Below, piece by piece: positions 21,834 through 34,109 of a DNA stretch of 64,000 nt. Position numbers and translations under genes: made by a program. The DNA is taken from NCBI GenBank assembly GCA_029204225.1, contig CM055110.1:34977947-35041946 (forward strand). Direction: 5' to 3'. Position 1 is the stretch's first letter. Each line of letters begins with the position of its first letter. The stretch comes from Diphasiastrum complanatum. Taxonomy: Eukaryota; Streptophyta; Lycopodiopsida; Lycopodiales; Lycopodiaceae. The notes under the pieces are model-generated. The model was not told the DNA's origin. It saw only the letters and a program-made list of their open reading frames with translations, and made no database searches.

Positions 21834-22558
21834 TTTTTGTAGTTCTAAAGCCTAGCAAACGTGCTTAGACAACAGCTACGTTCGTAGTTTCAACCAAAGA
21901 AAATCTAGCGAGCTATGGATGCTCTACACTAGTCGAATAGCGCGTTCAGAAGCCTGCTCGACTGCAATCAAGCAGCAGATCTATCCTCTCTGTGGACGTG
22001 GACACGTCTCGCGTCCTTAAACTATGCAAGATCAAGGTTTTTTTTGTCAAGGAAGATGAGAAAAAAATCTCCTATGCGAGGTTTTACATTCCTAGTAAAC
22101 ATCAGTGACATTACCCATAAACTTTCAGGTTATGAAAAGTTGTGGTTGTGATCATTGGAAGCGGAGGTACGAGTCTTAGCTTGCTGTGGCAATTATGATT
22201 GATTCCCGTGGTTTTTAGAGAATATTTCTGTTCCGGTGGTATGTTCTTGGGTATTTCTTCATGAAGATGCACATGCTGGTTAGCCTGATCTCGATATGGC
22301 TGTCGACCCAAGGCCGAGTCTCCAGTGGGTATACGTGTAAGGGTCTAGAACCATGGATGTAGTTAGTAAGCATAGGAAAGATACATAGTTTACTTGCTTC
22401 AAAGTCTTTTTCATTACAGTTCAAACTCATCTGTCACAGCTCATCCTCCTCTAAAAAATTTTCTGTTACGGTTTTGAGATTTGGTTTGAAATATTGGGCA
22501 CCTCAGCTAGCTTCTAATAAATTATATTGCAGTGTGAGTTCTTTTCCTACTATAGCCA
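21736..22558. other. Upstream region of the FAMA-like gene
   Basis: No coding frame with a recognisable domain. It begins with CT-rich and AT-rich runs (21745-21830). This is the likely distal promoter, but no element can be assigned with confidence. Confidence 0.5.
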
Positions 22559-22569
22559 TATATAAATAG
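22559..22569 (+). promoter_or_regulatory. Candidate TATA box of the FAMA-like gene
   Basis: TATATAAATAG lies 343 bp before the chosen ATG. That distance allows a 5' leader of about 300 bp. No other equally good TATA box lies between it and the ATG. Inference only. Confidence 0.4.
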
Positions 22570-22911
22570 TGTTATCTAAGTACCACAACCATAGGGGTTA
22601 TCTACAAGTAGCTTGTCGAACTAATGTAACCCGAAATCTAGAAAGAATACTGAAAACTTAAGGTGCAATAGCTAATTGAATGGTTTGTTAATCTTTTTGT
22701 GACTAGCTTGGAAACTGGTAGTCAAGCCTCTGGAGAGGACATAATATTGAGCAATATTAAATGAAAAGAGAAACTGGGCGAAAGTTTCTCTTGAAGCTTA
22801 ACCCTCATATTCAAACATTTATAAGATTTTCTGTTCGTTTCGGGGCTCTTTGCAGATTCTCGGAGCGTTTCTCAATATATGGATAGCCCTCTTTAATTCA
22901 GATCAGATTCT

Positions 22912-24310
22912 ATGCCTGCTTTATCCAGAGAAACTGAAACTCTCATCAACTCCGAATCTATCAACATGGACATGATGGAAAACCTACTCACTGATATGTT
23001 CTCATTTCAATTTTATTCAGCACCGTCAAAATATCTGTATAATGAGAAGGCCTCTCTAGGTTTTCAGGATATGATAGAATTCTCAGATCAGTCGTCACGG
23101 TTAACATTCCGTCGATTGCTGGAGGAAAATAACGGGAGCATGGAGGAACTAGAAAGCTTTGACCCATTTCAATTGAAGCTACCCGTGCTGGAAGAGCAGC
23201 CACAACAAGAAACTAAACCTGAACAGACACCTTCATTGGCTGCTCAAATGGAAATAAGCACTATGTCAAGCGACGCTCATGAGTTACCCATCGAGCATCT
23301 CCAAAGTATAGCAGATCCGGTTGTTCTAAGTTCAACAATAGCAAGTGATGAGATCTGTGGCAAATGGATCAATCCGATCGCCTCTGAACACGACGAAGAA
23401 TCTTCTCGAAATGCTAAGTCCGGCATGCATAGCAGTCTCGAAAAAGGCCTAACGAATTCTTTAGATGGTCCTCTTTGTGGTGGACCTTCTCGGTCCAGCT
23501 CAGGCACTGACACTCAGAACAAGGCAAAGAGAAAGCGTGCCAAGTCCTGCAAAACCAGCGAGGAGGTTGAAAGCCAACGGCAGACACATATCACAGTAGA
23601 GCGCAATCGGCGTAAGCAAATGAACGAGCATCTCAATGTTCTTAGATCACTCATGCCGGGGTCATACGTTCAGAGGGTACTTTTAGTAAACCTCACAAAA
23701 TTAGCTTGACGCTGAAGTTTGTTCACACCATCTGTAGCTTACCAAACTAATATATATTCACGTCTTTCAACGAACTGTGATACAGGGGGACCAGGCATCA
23801 ATAGTCGGAGGAGCTATTGAATTTGTGAAGGAGCTGGAGCAGCTGCTTCAATGTCTCCAAGCTCAAAAGACAAGAAGAATGTTTGCTGAAGCATTTAGCC
23901 CAAAGCCTCACAATTTACTTCAACCTACGTTCCCGTCTTCTTACTCCTTTCGATCAAACTACTCTCAAGTTTGTTCTCTACCAACGGATTCAAAGTATGT
24001 GGTTGACAACTTGTATGAGCCGATATTGAAGGAAGTCTTTGCAGAATCCAAATCTGAAGTTGCCGAAGTCGAAGTTAAAGTTGTAGGAGCAGATGCTGCT
24101 GTGAAGGTATTATCGCAGAGAAGACCTGGCCAGCTATTAAAGGCTATTGCATTGCTTGAAAGCTTGTGCATGACTATAATGCAAACCAACATTACTACAA
24201 TCGAGGAAACTGTTCTCTACTCCTTCGATGTCACAGTAAGTCTGCATTCTACTATTCGCAGTACAGATCTGTTCAAGTTCCTGTGTATTACCAAAGTACT
24301 TGCTTTATCG

Positions 24311-24353
<43 letters not shown>

Positions 24354-24486
24354 ACGTTGCAAAAGTTTACAGCTTTTTTTCGATTCCCTGCAGCTGGGAT
24401 CTAGATGCAATTTAAATGTCGACGAAATTGCTGCAGCTGTCCAACATATATTTACCGTTATTCACAACGGCTGTAATACATTGTGA
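22912..24486 (+). CDS. FAMA: FAMA-like bHLH transcription factor (three exons, 435 aa)
   Basis: Nuclear bHLH factor of subgroup Ia. In Arabidopsis, FAMA drives the last step from guard mother cell to guard cells, acting with ICE1/SCRM. Exons inferred from GT-AG sites and frame: 22912-23676, 23786-24235, 24394-24486. They give 435 residues, against 414 in Arabidopsis. An N-terminal block ([24 protein letters not shown]) matches the FAMA N-region. [20 protein letters not shown] leads into the basic region with DNA-contact residues His226, Glu230 and Arg234. [21 protein letters not shown] spans intron 1, and an ACT-like tail occupies about 345-430 ([34 protein letters not shown]). The basic-region linker and LLQC favour FAMA over SPCH, MUTE or bHLH94/96. 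The retinoblastoma-binding LxCxE position reads LQCLQ (276-280). The first ATG after a stop-rich leader was taken as start. Confidence 0.92.
23677..23785 (+). other. Intron 1 of the FAMA-like gene
   Basis: 109 bp, GT...AG, phase 0. It splits the bHLH loop between QR255 and GD256 (SYVQR / GDQAS). Without splicing the frame stops at 23707-23709. Confidence 0.93.
24236..24393 (+). other. Intron 2 of the FAMA-like gene, with (CT)n microsatellite
   Basis: 158 bp, GTAAGT...CTGCAG, phase 0, between FDVT405 and LGS406. A (CT)n run at 24313-24351 occupies a quarter of it. Removal restores the ACT-like tail and places the stop TGA at 24484-24486. Confidence 0.88.
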
Positions 24487-27400
24487 CTTGGAGCTTGAAA
24501 GATACATCAAGCGTACGACAGCAAACACTTGTCATACAGATTTCCTGCTTTGTGCTGCAAGAGATCGTATAACCATCATGGAATCTACACAGTTCTCTAG
24601 TTTACATCCTGATATATACTAAAGAGCTTCTTTATGAAGACGATGTGCGTTGTAATTCCTACAGATTATATAGTGACTAGTCCTCAGAAGTTATGTTAAG
24701 TTGGACACTATCACTTTGAATCGGTCAAGAAGCCATTGTACTTTGCTGTGTGAACAATTCTTTAACCTATTCTAAACTAGAAGTTGGAAGTAGATTTATA
24801 TTGACAGCGAACGAGAGAAAAAGCAAACATTGATAGATCATAGACTACTAGACCGTTGCACCTGTTTGCGGATTCGTAGAGTTCATGAATTGACAAATCT
24901 GAAATTTACTAGGTACTGCATGTTCGTGCCTTCAAAATTCAAATAATTACAATATTACTGGCTTATTGCGCATTTCGTAATACACGTTCTACTATTCTAG
25001 TGTTTATGTCCGTACCTTCTAATGATCTCGTTAACTAGCCTTTGTAAAGCAGTCGAGTACCACAGTAACATTCAAAGATCGGATGTTCACTGGGCAAAGG
25101 ACATCCGTAGTTTACTCATCTTTTACACCTACAGCATTTGCCGGCGACGTTGGAGATCTGCAAGGTATTGATCCTTCAGCCAACTGAACAGTGATATCTG
25201 GATGTAGATCTGTATGTAATAGAGTGATGAGCCTTAAATACCATCGTCATACAGCAATACCAATTTTCCAGACTTCTAGCTCTTGGGTGTTACAGACTGC
25301 TATTCCCACCAGCAATTTAAACGAATTGGTGATAGTATTAGTTCTTAGACTTAAGACAGTGAACAGGACTTTCCAAGATTATGCTGAACAAGATCAGAGA
25401 AAGGACAATCGTTTGACGGAAATATTAACGTTCTAGTACTGAAGAGTTGGTTCCGTTCACTTCAGGAAAAACTCTTTGGGGGCAATTACAAGCAGCCATA
25501 GAAATGCAGTAAGTTCTGTGAAAACTAAGAGCCTATTGTTCTGGAAGAATCGTAAGATGGCATCGTACGTGAATTTGGAAATTGTATGGGGAGAAGATAC
25601 ACAAATTATCTACTGCAGAACGGAACAAGGTTCCAGAATATCGACATATTCAGTTTTCAGATAAAAATCATGTTGAAGTTTTTGGCAAATAAACCAGGTC
25701 TTTTCTACCAATAGCCACCTACCAAAGCATAAGTATTAAGGAATTTGATGAAATTCAGTACCTAACCAAAAAATCAGCTGCACCAAGAGAGGAAACAAAT
25801 GTGGAGTACATAGGCTACAATCAAGCTGGGAATCCGTAACGAATCGTCAGAAGTTCCTATTTGATCTTAACACAACCAGATGAGGAGGTTTGAAGCCAAA
25901 AAGTTAGAACGCATTATGCTGCACATGAATATGGGAATGAAGAACATAGTGAAGAATAGAATGCATAGTATAGGAGCAAGAAACTCTGAAAGGTATATGT
26001 TTACCTAGAGGCTTCGAAAGAAAGATTTCTCATTGCCCGAGTCAAATTAATATACATGAGAGCCAAATAATCTATAATATAACATTGACAGTAGAGTGTA
26101 TCATTCTTGGTATTGTTGATACTGAAGCTTGTTTCATTAAATTCATTTCTAGATACCAGTCATAATAAGGATATTCAATATTTTATTTTAGCAAATAATG
26201 CCACGATAGGTAGAAAATGGTATGTGTGCACTGTGACTGCTGATAGATCAAATGAATGATAATGATATATCGTTTTGGACTCATGCAAGGTCGTTCTGGA
26301 CTTATGCAGTAACGGAAAAGTGCAAGTCATAGTTGATTGTTCATGTGGTGGTACCGAGTAATTAAGATCAGTTCTACTAGGAAGGTCTAGTTTGACTTAA
26401 AGAAAAGTTATATGTTTTTCTTCAAGTTCTTGAGATATTTCTATGATGATATACTTGAGTAGATATACAGCTAGGCAACTATAAGCGTTCTGAGATTACG
26501 ATAACTGAGATAAGGCAGAAAAGTGTTTCATGTTGCTCTATATATCAACAAGGGCTCGAAATGATAGAAGCAGAAAAGCTCTAAGCAATCTGCATCAAAT
26601 CAGAAGTCCTGATTAAAACGTGAAATCAGTTTGTTATGGATCTAGTTAAGAAGAAAATTGCTAATGATCAGTGTCATAATATATCTAAGCATGAGATATT
26701 TGGATTTTTGGAAAGCAGCGGCCATTTGTGTGTCCTGTCAAACAAACAATCACCTGAAAGATTATAAGTTGTTACAGGCGGGACTGATATATTGATTGCA
26801 TATTATAAGTTGGAATCAAAATACCGTCTGACCAGGTTTCATGCTTTGATTATGAAGATGGAGAGGATTATTATGCCTTCAATGCTAAGACATTTCGAGT
26901 CTGGGTAGTGTGATGAGGATGCTGAGACACCCATCACTGTCTAGAAGGTAGTTATATGGTCAGGAAAATTGTAGAATTTCCGTTAATGTATATACCAAGA
27001 AAAGACGTGGATCGCTCTTAGTGGCATGAAAACAACTCTGGAGTGTTTCACATAAAAATTTGCACAAGCGTTCTCATTCAATTTCAGACAGTAAGAAAAT
27101 CAACTCTGGTTATGGCTGGCTGAAGTCCCGCTTTATATGTCTATAGTCTATCGACGTGAAGCATGTGAACTTTACATTCTCGTGGTTCATCATAACTAGA
27201 GACTGAGAAACGAGCTCGAGTCTCCACCACTATAAACTATCCTTACCACCAGTTCATGACTTAGCTACACCTAGGTCATGCTGCATGGACTACTTCATGG
27301 TGTATGGATCACTAGTTAATGGACTCTCTATGAACTTTCTAAGACTATAGTCAACCCTGATAAATGTTACCTCTTTATATCTTATCCATATGTATTACTT

Positions 27401-27840
27401 CATTTTCTTTTACTGTTGGTCTCAGGTTCGAGCCTCCCCTTGGAAACCAAGAAGCATTTTCTTTTACTCTTGGGGATTTTACACAACAAAAATGTTAATT
27501 GTTTTCTTTTACATGATTTACTTCCACCTAAAAGAACCTGACCTGGAAAAATGTTAACTTACACAAATAGGGGATTTGCAACGTTTTGGGATATAGGGAG
27601 CTTTCTGACAGAATAATGACAGACAAAAGAATCAATGCCAGTACACGGCATTCACCCGAAGTACATGCCAAGAAAGTGTCCAGACACACGGTGCCATGTG
27701 TGCACTTCAAGAACCCAAAAATTGGGCACTCGTATCCTACCTACCCTTTTACTCCCTGCGCATCTTTTAACGACTGTTAAACCTAACCGCTATTTATCAT
27801 GACAAAAATGGGCTTATGAAATGCCCTTACAACCGTATTC
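24487..27840. other. Stretch downstream of the FAMA-like gene, no recognised gene
   Basis: 3.3 kb. Frames are short and lack recognisable domains. The first few hundred bases should include the 3' UTR of the FAMA-like gene, but no clear polyadenylation signal stands out. Some frames around 26100 (IVDTEACFIKF) faintly suggest a dead retroelement protease; this is too weak to annotate. Confidence 0.45.
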
Positions 27841-28410
27841 AGCTTCGGCCCAAAATCTCTTGGGCAGCGATGGATGCGCTAGCATACATTTGGCTGATTC
27901 AACCAGGGTACAGTTCTTCCTCTCGGCTAAACCATTAGACTAAGGACTGTAGGGAGTGATGAATTGATGCTCAATGTCTTGGCTTTGGCAGTACTCCTTA
28001 AACTCGATAGAGATATATTCTCCACCATTGTGTGACCTTAGGGCCTTGATCGTCCTTCCAGACTCCTTTTCTACACGCTCCTTGAAGATTCTGAAGCAGT
28101 TGAAGGCTTCTGATTTCTTCTTTATAAAGTACACCGTAGTCCTTCTGGAAAATTCATCGATAAAAGTTATAAAATACTTGGCATCCTTCAGCAAAGGATT
28201 TTTCATTGGGCCACAAATGTCTGAATGTACAGTTTTTACAATCCTCTAGCAATATGTTGATGGCTTGATTTAAATGGTTTCCTAGTCTGTTTACCAACTA
28301 GACAGTCTTGACAGACAGGTAACTCGACTTTATCGCGAGGATAGTCGAGATCAAGAACAATAGATTGTCTAGACATTTGTTATACAACAGCATGATTCAA
28401 GTGACCATGA
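27841..28410 (-). pseudogene. Copia integrase fragment (A2)
   Basis: The open stretch 28206-27940 gives YFITFIDEFSRRTTVYFIKKKSEAF and NGGEYISIEFKEYCQSQDIEHQF, with SHNGGEY where SDNGGEY is usual, so the catalytic Asp is changed to His. At 28261-28410 lies the end of the pre-integrase domain (CLVGKQT-type). The piece stops at FWAEA. Confidence 0.85.
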
Positions 28411-28587
28411 TAGGACTGGCTTTCCCTTGGGAATCCATGTGGAAGATTAGTCTAGGTAATAGGAAAGAACTATCAGTGACTTAAGTATGGAAATATGGTA
28501 CAGAATTATAGAAGACAATTACTCTATCGGCTAGTAGAGTCTTGTACTGTAAAAGCTTATCAGGCTACGAAAATGGCTCTGATACCA

Positions 28588-29817
28588 TGTTGGGTGAAAG
28601 AGAGTGTGTGAGTGTGAGGAACAAAAATAGCTCAAAAGGAAAACGAACATGAAAAGAAATGAACTCGAGAATGAGAAATGAACTCGAACGGAATGTGTTT
28701 GTGCGCAACGGAATGAGCTATATTACTCTTTCCCTAAGCATGACTACGCCTATCAGAAATGAGCAAAATGTTAGTGATAGAAATCACAGTCGTTCTAATT
28801 ACGTAGCCAAACTTTAACAAAACATCAGAAGAATAATTTGTCACGAATAGCTAGACAAACTATTAGTCGTGAATGATTCGCGAAGAGCTAGACTGAGTTT
28901 GAATGATAATTAGTCACGAATTAGTCGTGAAAGACGAGACTAAATATTAGTCGTCAATACTAAATATTAGTCGCGAAAGGCGAGACTAAATAATAACTCG
29001 CTAAGAACAGATTACCAGATTGAGCAACAAGATAGTCAGACAAAATGAAGAAAAGCATAGCTATATTGACACAAATCTGAACATAGAACAAAAGAGCTGT
29101 TATTAGATTAAGTATAGCAAAATATACATGTCAATAATGCGGTAGAGCACAAGACAATAGCGTGTGAAACCGCGTGCTCCACAAAGCTAATCTGATCTAT
29201 AAAAGGAATGGACCTATTACTGATAATGAAGAATCAATGCGCAAGGCATCTACTTCGTCTATCTCTGATAAACTTTCGACACATGCTCTATTTTACACAC
29301 ACACTGGATACGCAGATGGTATCCAACATATATACATAATTTTACAGGTGTGCAGATGAAGAAAGTACAAAGTGGATGTGTTGTCTATAGGAGATCGTGG
29401 GTGGCTGCTGTCGTTGTCAAATCTGATTGCACAGTTGCATGGGATGAGCTTGAGAAGGCCGTGACACTAGCCTTTGCTAAAATGAACATTGGTGAAGATG
29501 CAAAAAATGCATCACTTTGTCGAAATGCTTTAGGATTTGATTTACAGGGTGCCTTTGCTTGTCCATTAGGGTGCCTTCGGCATTTGTAGGGTAGTGTCGC
29601 CTTTTTTGCCTGTCACAAATCACGTGTAAAAACACAGTGTCGCTTTTTTTTTTCGCCTGTGAGAATTTACTTGTATTTATGCAGACAGTCGTGTTTTATT
29701 CATTTGTCTTATTTTACATGTAAATATACAGACTGTGCGACAACGTGAGTAAAAATGCAGCATGAATGGAGGCAGATTAAAATGTGATTTAGGAGAGTAG
29801 AGGAGATAAATCCAACA
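28588..29817 (-). repeat. 5' LTR of A2
   Basis: Same family as 40205-41428 and 56439-58387. It includes short repeats built on TAGTCGTGAATGATTCGCGAA at 28840-28990 and ends ATCCAACA. Confidence 0.9.
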
Positions 29818-30942
29818 AGAACAATATATAGAGAGTACAAAGTTTTGCTGAATTCCAACTAAATTCAGTTTACCATTCTTGGAACCATTAGGATTCAGTA
29901 TCCAATTGAGCTCACAGGGATATTATCACTAATGAATCAAGTTTAACCTTAATTTAATCTTTACCACTACAATCCATAATCATGAATATTTAACTATTAC
30001 AGCTTATTCTCAGCAACTATCTAGAGAATTGATGGTATTGCAGTTCCAATCTATGTTCTACATTCGCAGTAATTAGATCCATGAAGCAACATCACTAATA
30101 GCTTAATTCAATTGGAAAATTTAATCTTCATCATTCATTCACTAAACAAAATTAGTCATGCATGAATCCAATCCCAAAGAACATTATGGACCCTTGCAAC
30201 TATCAAAAGCTCCATAGTATGGGAGTCCAAACAACAAGCTACATAATTCACACATGCAAATCATTAAACATGAGTTGGAAATCTTCTCAAGAAACCATAA
30301 AATTAAGATTGAATTTCAAGACTAATTCTTAGCATCTCCTTAAATTCAAAACTTCCCTTGAGAAATTAGCACTCCAATCCGGGAGGCAATTCCAAGTGCT
30401 TCCTCTTTCCAATCCGATGTAGAGCTTGTCTCCAATCCCATCCAAGAAACCACATCCTAGCCGAGCTTTGATACCAATGTAAAGACCACTAGGGAAAATC
30501 CCTACGATGAGGATAGGAAAACACAACAGGAGACATGTAGGAGCAAAACCTCCCAACCAATCCTAGATCAACCCTGGATCTAGCCCCTGAGCCATGCCAT
30601 GTGAAAGCTAGAGGAGAAGAGAGCAACTGGTAACCTGAACCCAAGTTGTCAATGGGAGAATCCCTACCCCAATATATAGAGAGTAGATTTATGTGTATGA
30701 ACCCATGCAATCCCCATGCAGGTCAACTATTAATAGGTCACATCTCTTCATGCAATCCTCCTGCCTATATCCATCACACGTACATGCACTACTCCATATG
30801 TCTCAATTAGAGTGTCTGGGTCCTCTCAGGGTTATTAGTCACAAACTGCTTGACATCGGCGTGACCAATAATCCCAAACACCGGAGGGCCAGTCTACCAT
30901 ATTAGGACTATTTCATGTTCTTAACAGAATATGGCCGTAACA
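29818..30942 (-). mobile_element. Family D non-coding LTR element fragment (D2)
   Basis: The LTR 30478-30942 (465 bp) resembles both D1 LTRs. The primer-binding site on minus reads TTGGTATCAAAGC (30465-30477, one change). The internal part 29818-30464 aligns by eye with D1 internal DNA (shared blocks near 43950 and 49120) and has no coding frame. The left part was lost at the edge of the A2 LTR. Minus strand. Confidence 0.8.
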
Positions 30943-31879
30943 ATTAACATAAAAATCCAATCAACTTTATTGGTGACTTTGAATCATTGCCACATTTTTA
31001 GCCTCGCAAGCAGGTCATGCCACAAGAGTTTTCTTCTTGCAATCTAAAGAGCACATTGAAACTCCATAAAAATACAAGAGAGCCCATAATAGTTTTTTAC
31101 ACATTTTTCATTAATACCTCTTAATTCAAAACTAGACATATTATCAACACTCTTTTCTAGTTGATGAGTTGAAGAACCATTTTTTTCATTAGAAGTTGAC
31201 TGACATGTATTCCTCTAAATTAGCATTTATTGCTGACAAGAAACCTTGCGAGTCATCTTTTCTCTGTTGGTGATGAGCTGAAGATGACGGTATCCTATTA
31301 ACTCTAGATGTTATTTCAATATCGATATAGTTGGATTTCTTATACGATTTCTAAAATAAATCGATAGTTGACATGGTGTGCAATCAATAGACTAACAATG
31401 CTTTTGTCTATTTTGAATAAATCCACCCACATTTGCAATCCAAAATTAATTTCCTTGACTATTTTCATAAGCCAAAAGTGCAACAAGCTTTTCAATCTAA
31501 GTTGCATTAAGATCACTTCACCACTTCATTTTTGGTAGCTCTAATAGTTTGTCTATTGTGTGGGAACGTGATTCGTAATTCTGATTCCTATTTTGCCTAG
31601 ATAGAGTCAAACTATCTATAGCTATTGTTGTGCACTCTTAGCCACAGCTCCTACTGTGCACTAAGATCTATCCTCTTAGACACTGCATATCTGATTTAAG
31701 TTTATGAACAATAGATAATGTTTAATAATAGCGGAAGTATATCTACTATAAGCAAGCATCAAAAATCATTCACATGTTACACACCATAGGCAGAAGGCCA
31801 TCGCAACTCTATTTTGTGCCTCGTGTCTTGCAACTCCAGATTTTCAACAAAAATTGGGTCTAAAATCTCAATAACATTT
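30943..31879. other. Stretch with no recognised feature
   Basis: AT-rich and stop-rich on both strands. It may be further decay of the gypsy relic to its right, but no domain could be read. Confidence 0.4.
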
Positions 31880-32640
31880 TGTCCATCAACTATCACATAT
31901 GTCTATCAATAATTGGCAAATCATTAATTACCTTTACAACTTGTGTACATATCCTTACACTTCTATCAATTCATATCAAAGAACAAGAACAGAAAAAATT
32001 AGCGGCCATTGTCACTATCATTTCAATACCACACACAAATTGGAATGGTGTGTGACCATTAGCCACCTTAGATGTTATTTGATAAGTCAATAAACAAATT
32101 TAGATGTTCATGGGCAAGATCATCCTTTTTTTTGGACCTTCTTGTTGATAATTTTCTTGACAATTTTGCTTGTGCCTTTAGCTTTCCCATTCATTTCAAG
32201 ATAATACAAAATTGAGGTAATTTTACAGGCTCTTTTGAAGTACTCATTAGGTGTTCCACAATATCATCAAGGAAGTTTGTACCACTATTTGAAATCAAGT
32301 TCAAAGGGCAGTCAATGCATTTAATTGAATGTTGTCAAATATGAACTATGTCTTGCTCTCTACATTATTATCTTTTAGTGATTTTGTTTTAGCCTATCAT
32401 TCTATACCATAATCTAGTGCAACAACAATATAACAATTCCTTGGAAGGACAATGGAGAGATCAATTCAATGAAATCCAATCCCCAACTTTACGATGGTCT
32501 CATATACTACAACGATAATGATGGCTAGTCCATATATTGTATGGGTTTTCCTTGGGATTTACAAACATCACATTTACAACATAATCCTACCACATTCTTT
32601 TGAATATTAGACTTTAGCCACTAGTGGTAAATATCTTTCT
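31880..32640 (-). pseudogene. Ty3-gypsy integrase relic
   Basis: Read on minus in several frames: a CDVCKSQGKPIQ zinc-binding block near 32580, a GLDFIELI-like core start near 32460, then NSGTNFLDDIVEHLM near 32270 and YLEMNGKAKGTSKIVKKI with HLNLF near 32190-32110. These match the order of plant gypsy integrases of the YYPQxNGQAEx(S/T)NK type. The core Asp of SDNGT is changed to Asn. Heavily decayed. Confidence 0.65.
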
Positions 32641-32649
32641 AGTTGTAGT

Positions 32650-33130
32650 TTTGAATTAGAGAGGCCTATTCCAATTTTTGAAAAAGAAGAATTGGCATGG
32701 TTTCATTGATCATTAAGCATATCTTAAAAAAATATCAAAGACCGAAGACCAAACTCTTCTGCAAATATTGCAAGAGAACCAATCACAACATCAAATATTG
32801 TCGAGTTCTCAAGCACAATGAAACAAAGAAAAAGATGTAGTGGGATGGAGGATCTGATTCTGTCAGAACCTCTTATGAAGACCAACATTGCTATTGATAC
32901 AAGATCAAGATAGTAGAGATGTCCTTCTATGGTATCTCGATTCTAGTGCTTCTCACCACATGAATCCATGTAAGTTCCTCTTTGAAGATTTCACTCTAGT
33001 AGATTCGAAGTATGTCGGTGACTCAAGTACACTACAGATTGAAGGCCAACGATCTATACGTCTCCATCTTCCAAATGGTGAATTGACCTTGCTTAAGGAT
33101 GTTTTTACGTACCCAAACTGACAAAGAACT
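32650..33130 (+). pseudogene. Copia zinc knuckle and protease relic
   Basis: A CCHC knuckle is read at about 32760-32810 (FCKYCKRTNHNIKYC), followed at 32888-33121 by WYLDSSASHHMNPCKFLFEDF and LHLPNGELTLLKDVF. The active site reads DSSA rather than DSGA, so it is probably inactive. No RT or integrase follows. Confidence 0.75.
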
Positions 33131-34109
33131 TACTGTCAGTTAGCAAGCTCACTGATCAGGGCTGCAGACTATGTTGAAAAGCTTGCACCACAATAGTATG
33201 TGAATTCTCAAATACTTGAGCACTCGACCCCTATTATATACCACTTACAACTTTCATCTCTACCACTAGAGCTTGTAGTAACTTTGGTGTGTACTTATTC
33301 CAAGCTACTATAAGCTCTAGAGCTCCTCAAGATGCTACTTTTTCTAATGACCTAGAGCTCTTTTCATCTTTAATAGTCACTATCTTACTAGTCAAGCTTC
33401 ACTAAAATCAAAGCATGTGGCAAGTTCAATATCATATGTTTGATGTTTGATCAATTTCTTATTGAGTTTGAATCTCTTTCATTAAGTAGATGTTGATTTT
33501 CTACAGGGGCAACATTGGTAGGATTGATCTATTTCTAACCAAAGATTAGGTTATGGATTTGGATCTTAATTGATCTAAATTTCCTCACATAGATAATAGG
33601 AACCTCCTTCTCAATGACATGAAGCTCCACCAATAGCCTCTTGAGCCATAAGACCTCCTCGCATGTTGATGTCAAGGTCTTGTTAATGATAAGCTTCAAA
33701 TTCCCATGGATCCAAGAGCATTAACTCTAATAATAAGCTTATATCAATTAACATATCCAATGTAATCCATGTATCAGATTCCAATTTTAACGTCACATTT
33801 GACCCACAATAGATCACAATCATGATTAAGATAGCAATTAAAATACCTATCATAGCTTATGCAACATGTGATAGATATTCTCAAGCATACTTGTGTGAAG
33901 ACTTGTAGATTTCTCTCATGGCTCATAATAGTTCACTTTGCATAGCAACCAGAAGAGAGTCATTTCTATTCAAGAACGGACAATATCAATCTCCAAAAAG
34001 GTGAGGTTGAATTTGGTGCATTTCCAGAAATGGGGGTCATGGAAAAATCTTAATTGAAAGGCATTTTCATTTTAGAGATTGTAAATCGCCTTATAAAGAT
34101 CTGACTAGA
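33131..34109. other. Stretch with no recognised gene
   Basis: Stop-rich DNA after the protease relic. It is probably decayed retroelement, but no block could be named. Confidence 0.4.

Larger units (their letters stand above)
27841..29817 (-). mobile_element. Family A copia fragment (A2): 5' LTR, gag start and integrase piece, internally deleted
   Basis: Minus strand. The 5' LTR 28588-29817 (1230 bp, TGTTGGG...TCCAACA) is followed by primer-binding site TGGTATCAGAGC (28576-28587), the gag start region, then directly the pre-integrase/integrase region. Against the sister A1, sequence equivalent to about 54966-56250 (most of gag, knuckle, protease) is missing, joined at a shared CCA. It ends abruptly inside integrase at 27841. 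Confidence 0.88.

Noticed and set aside
22912-24486. Calling the bHLH gene SPCH, MUTE or bHLH94/96
   Set aside because: The KRKRA...[10 protein letters not shown] linker, LLQC in helix 2 and the FAMA-like N-terminal blocks fit FAMA better; there is no SPCH-type long phospho-rich domain.
24416-24622. Open frame overlapping the FAMA stop
   Set aside because: Different frame from exon 3, covers the 3' UTR, no homology seen.
25191-25664. Two short + frames downstream of FAMA
   Set aside because: No domain, no splice pattern, no neighbouring support for a gene.
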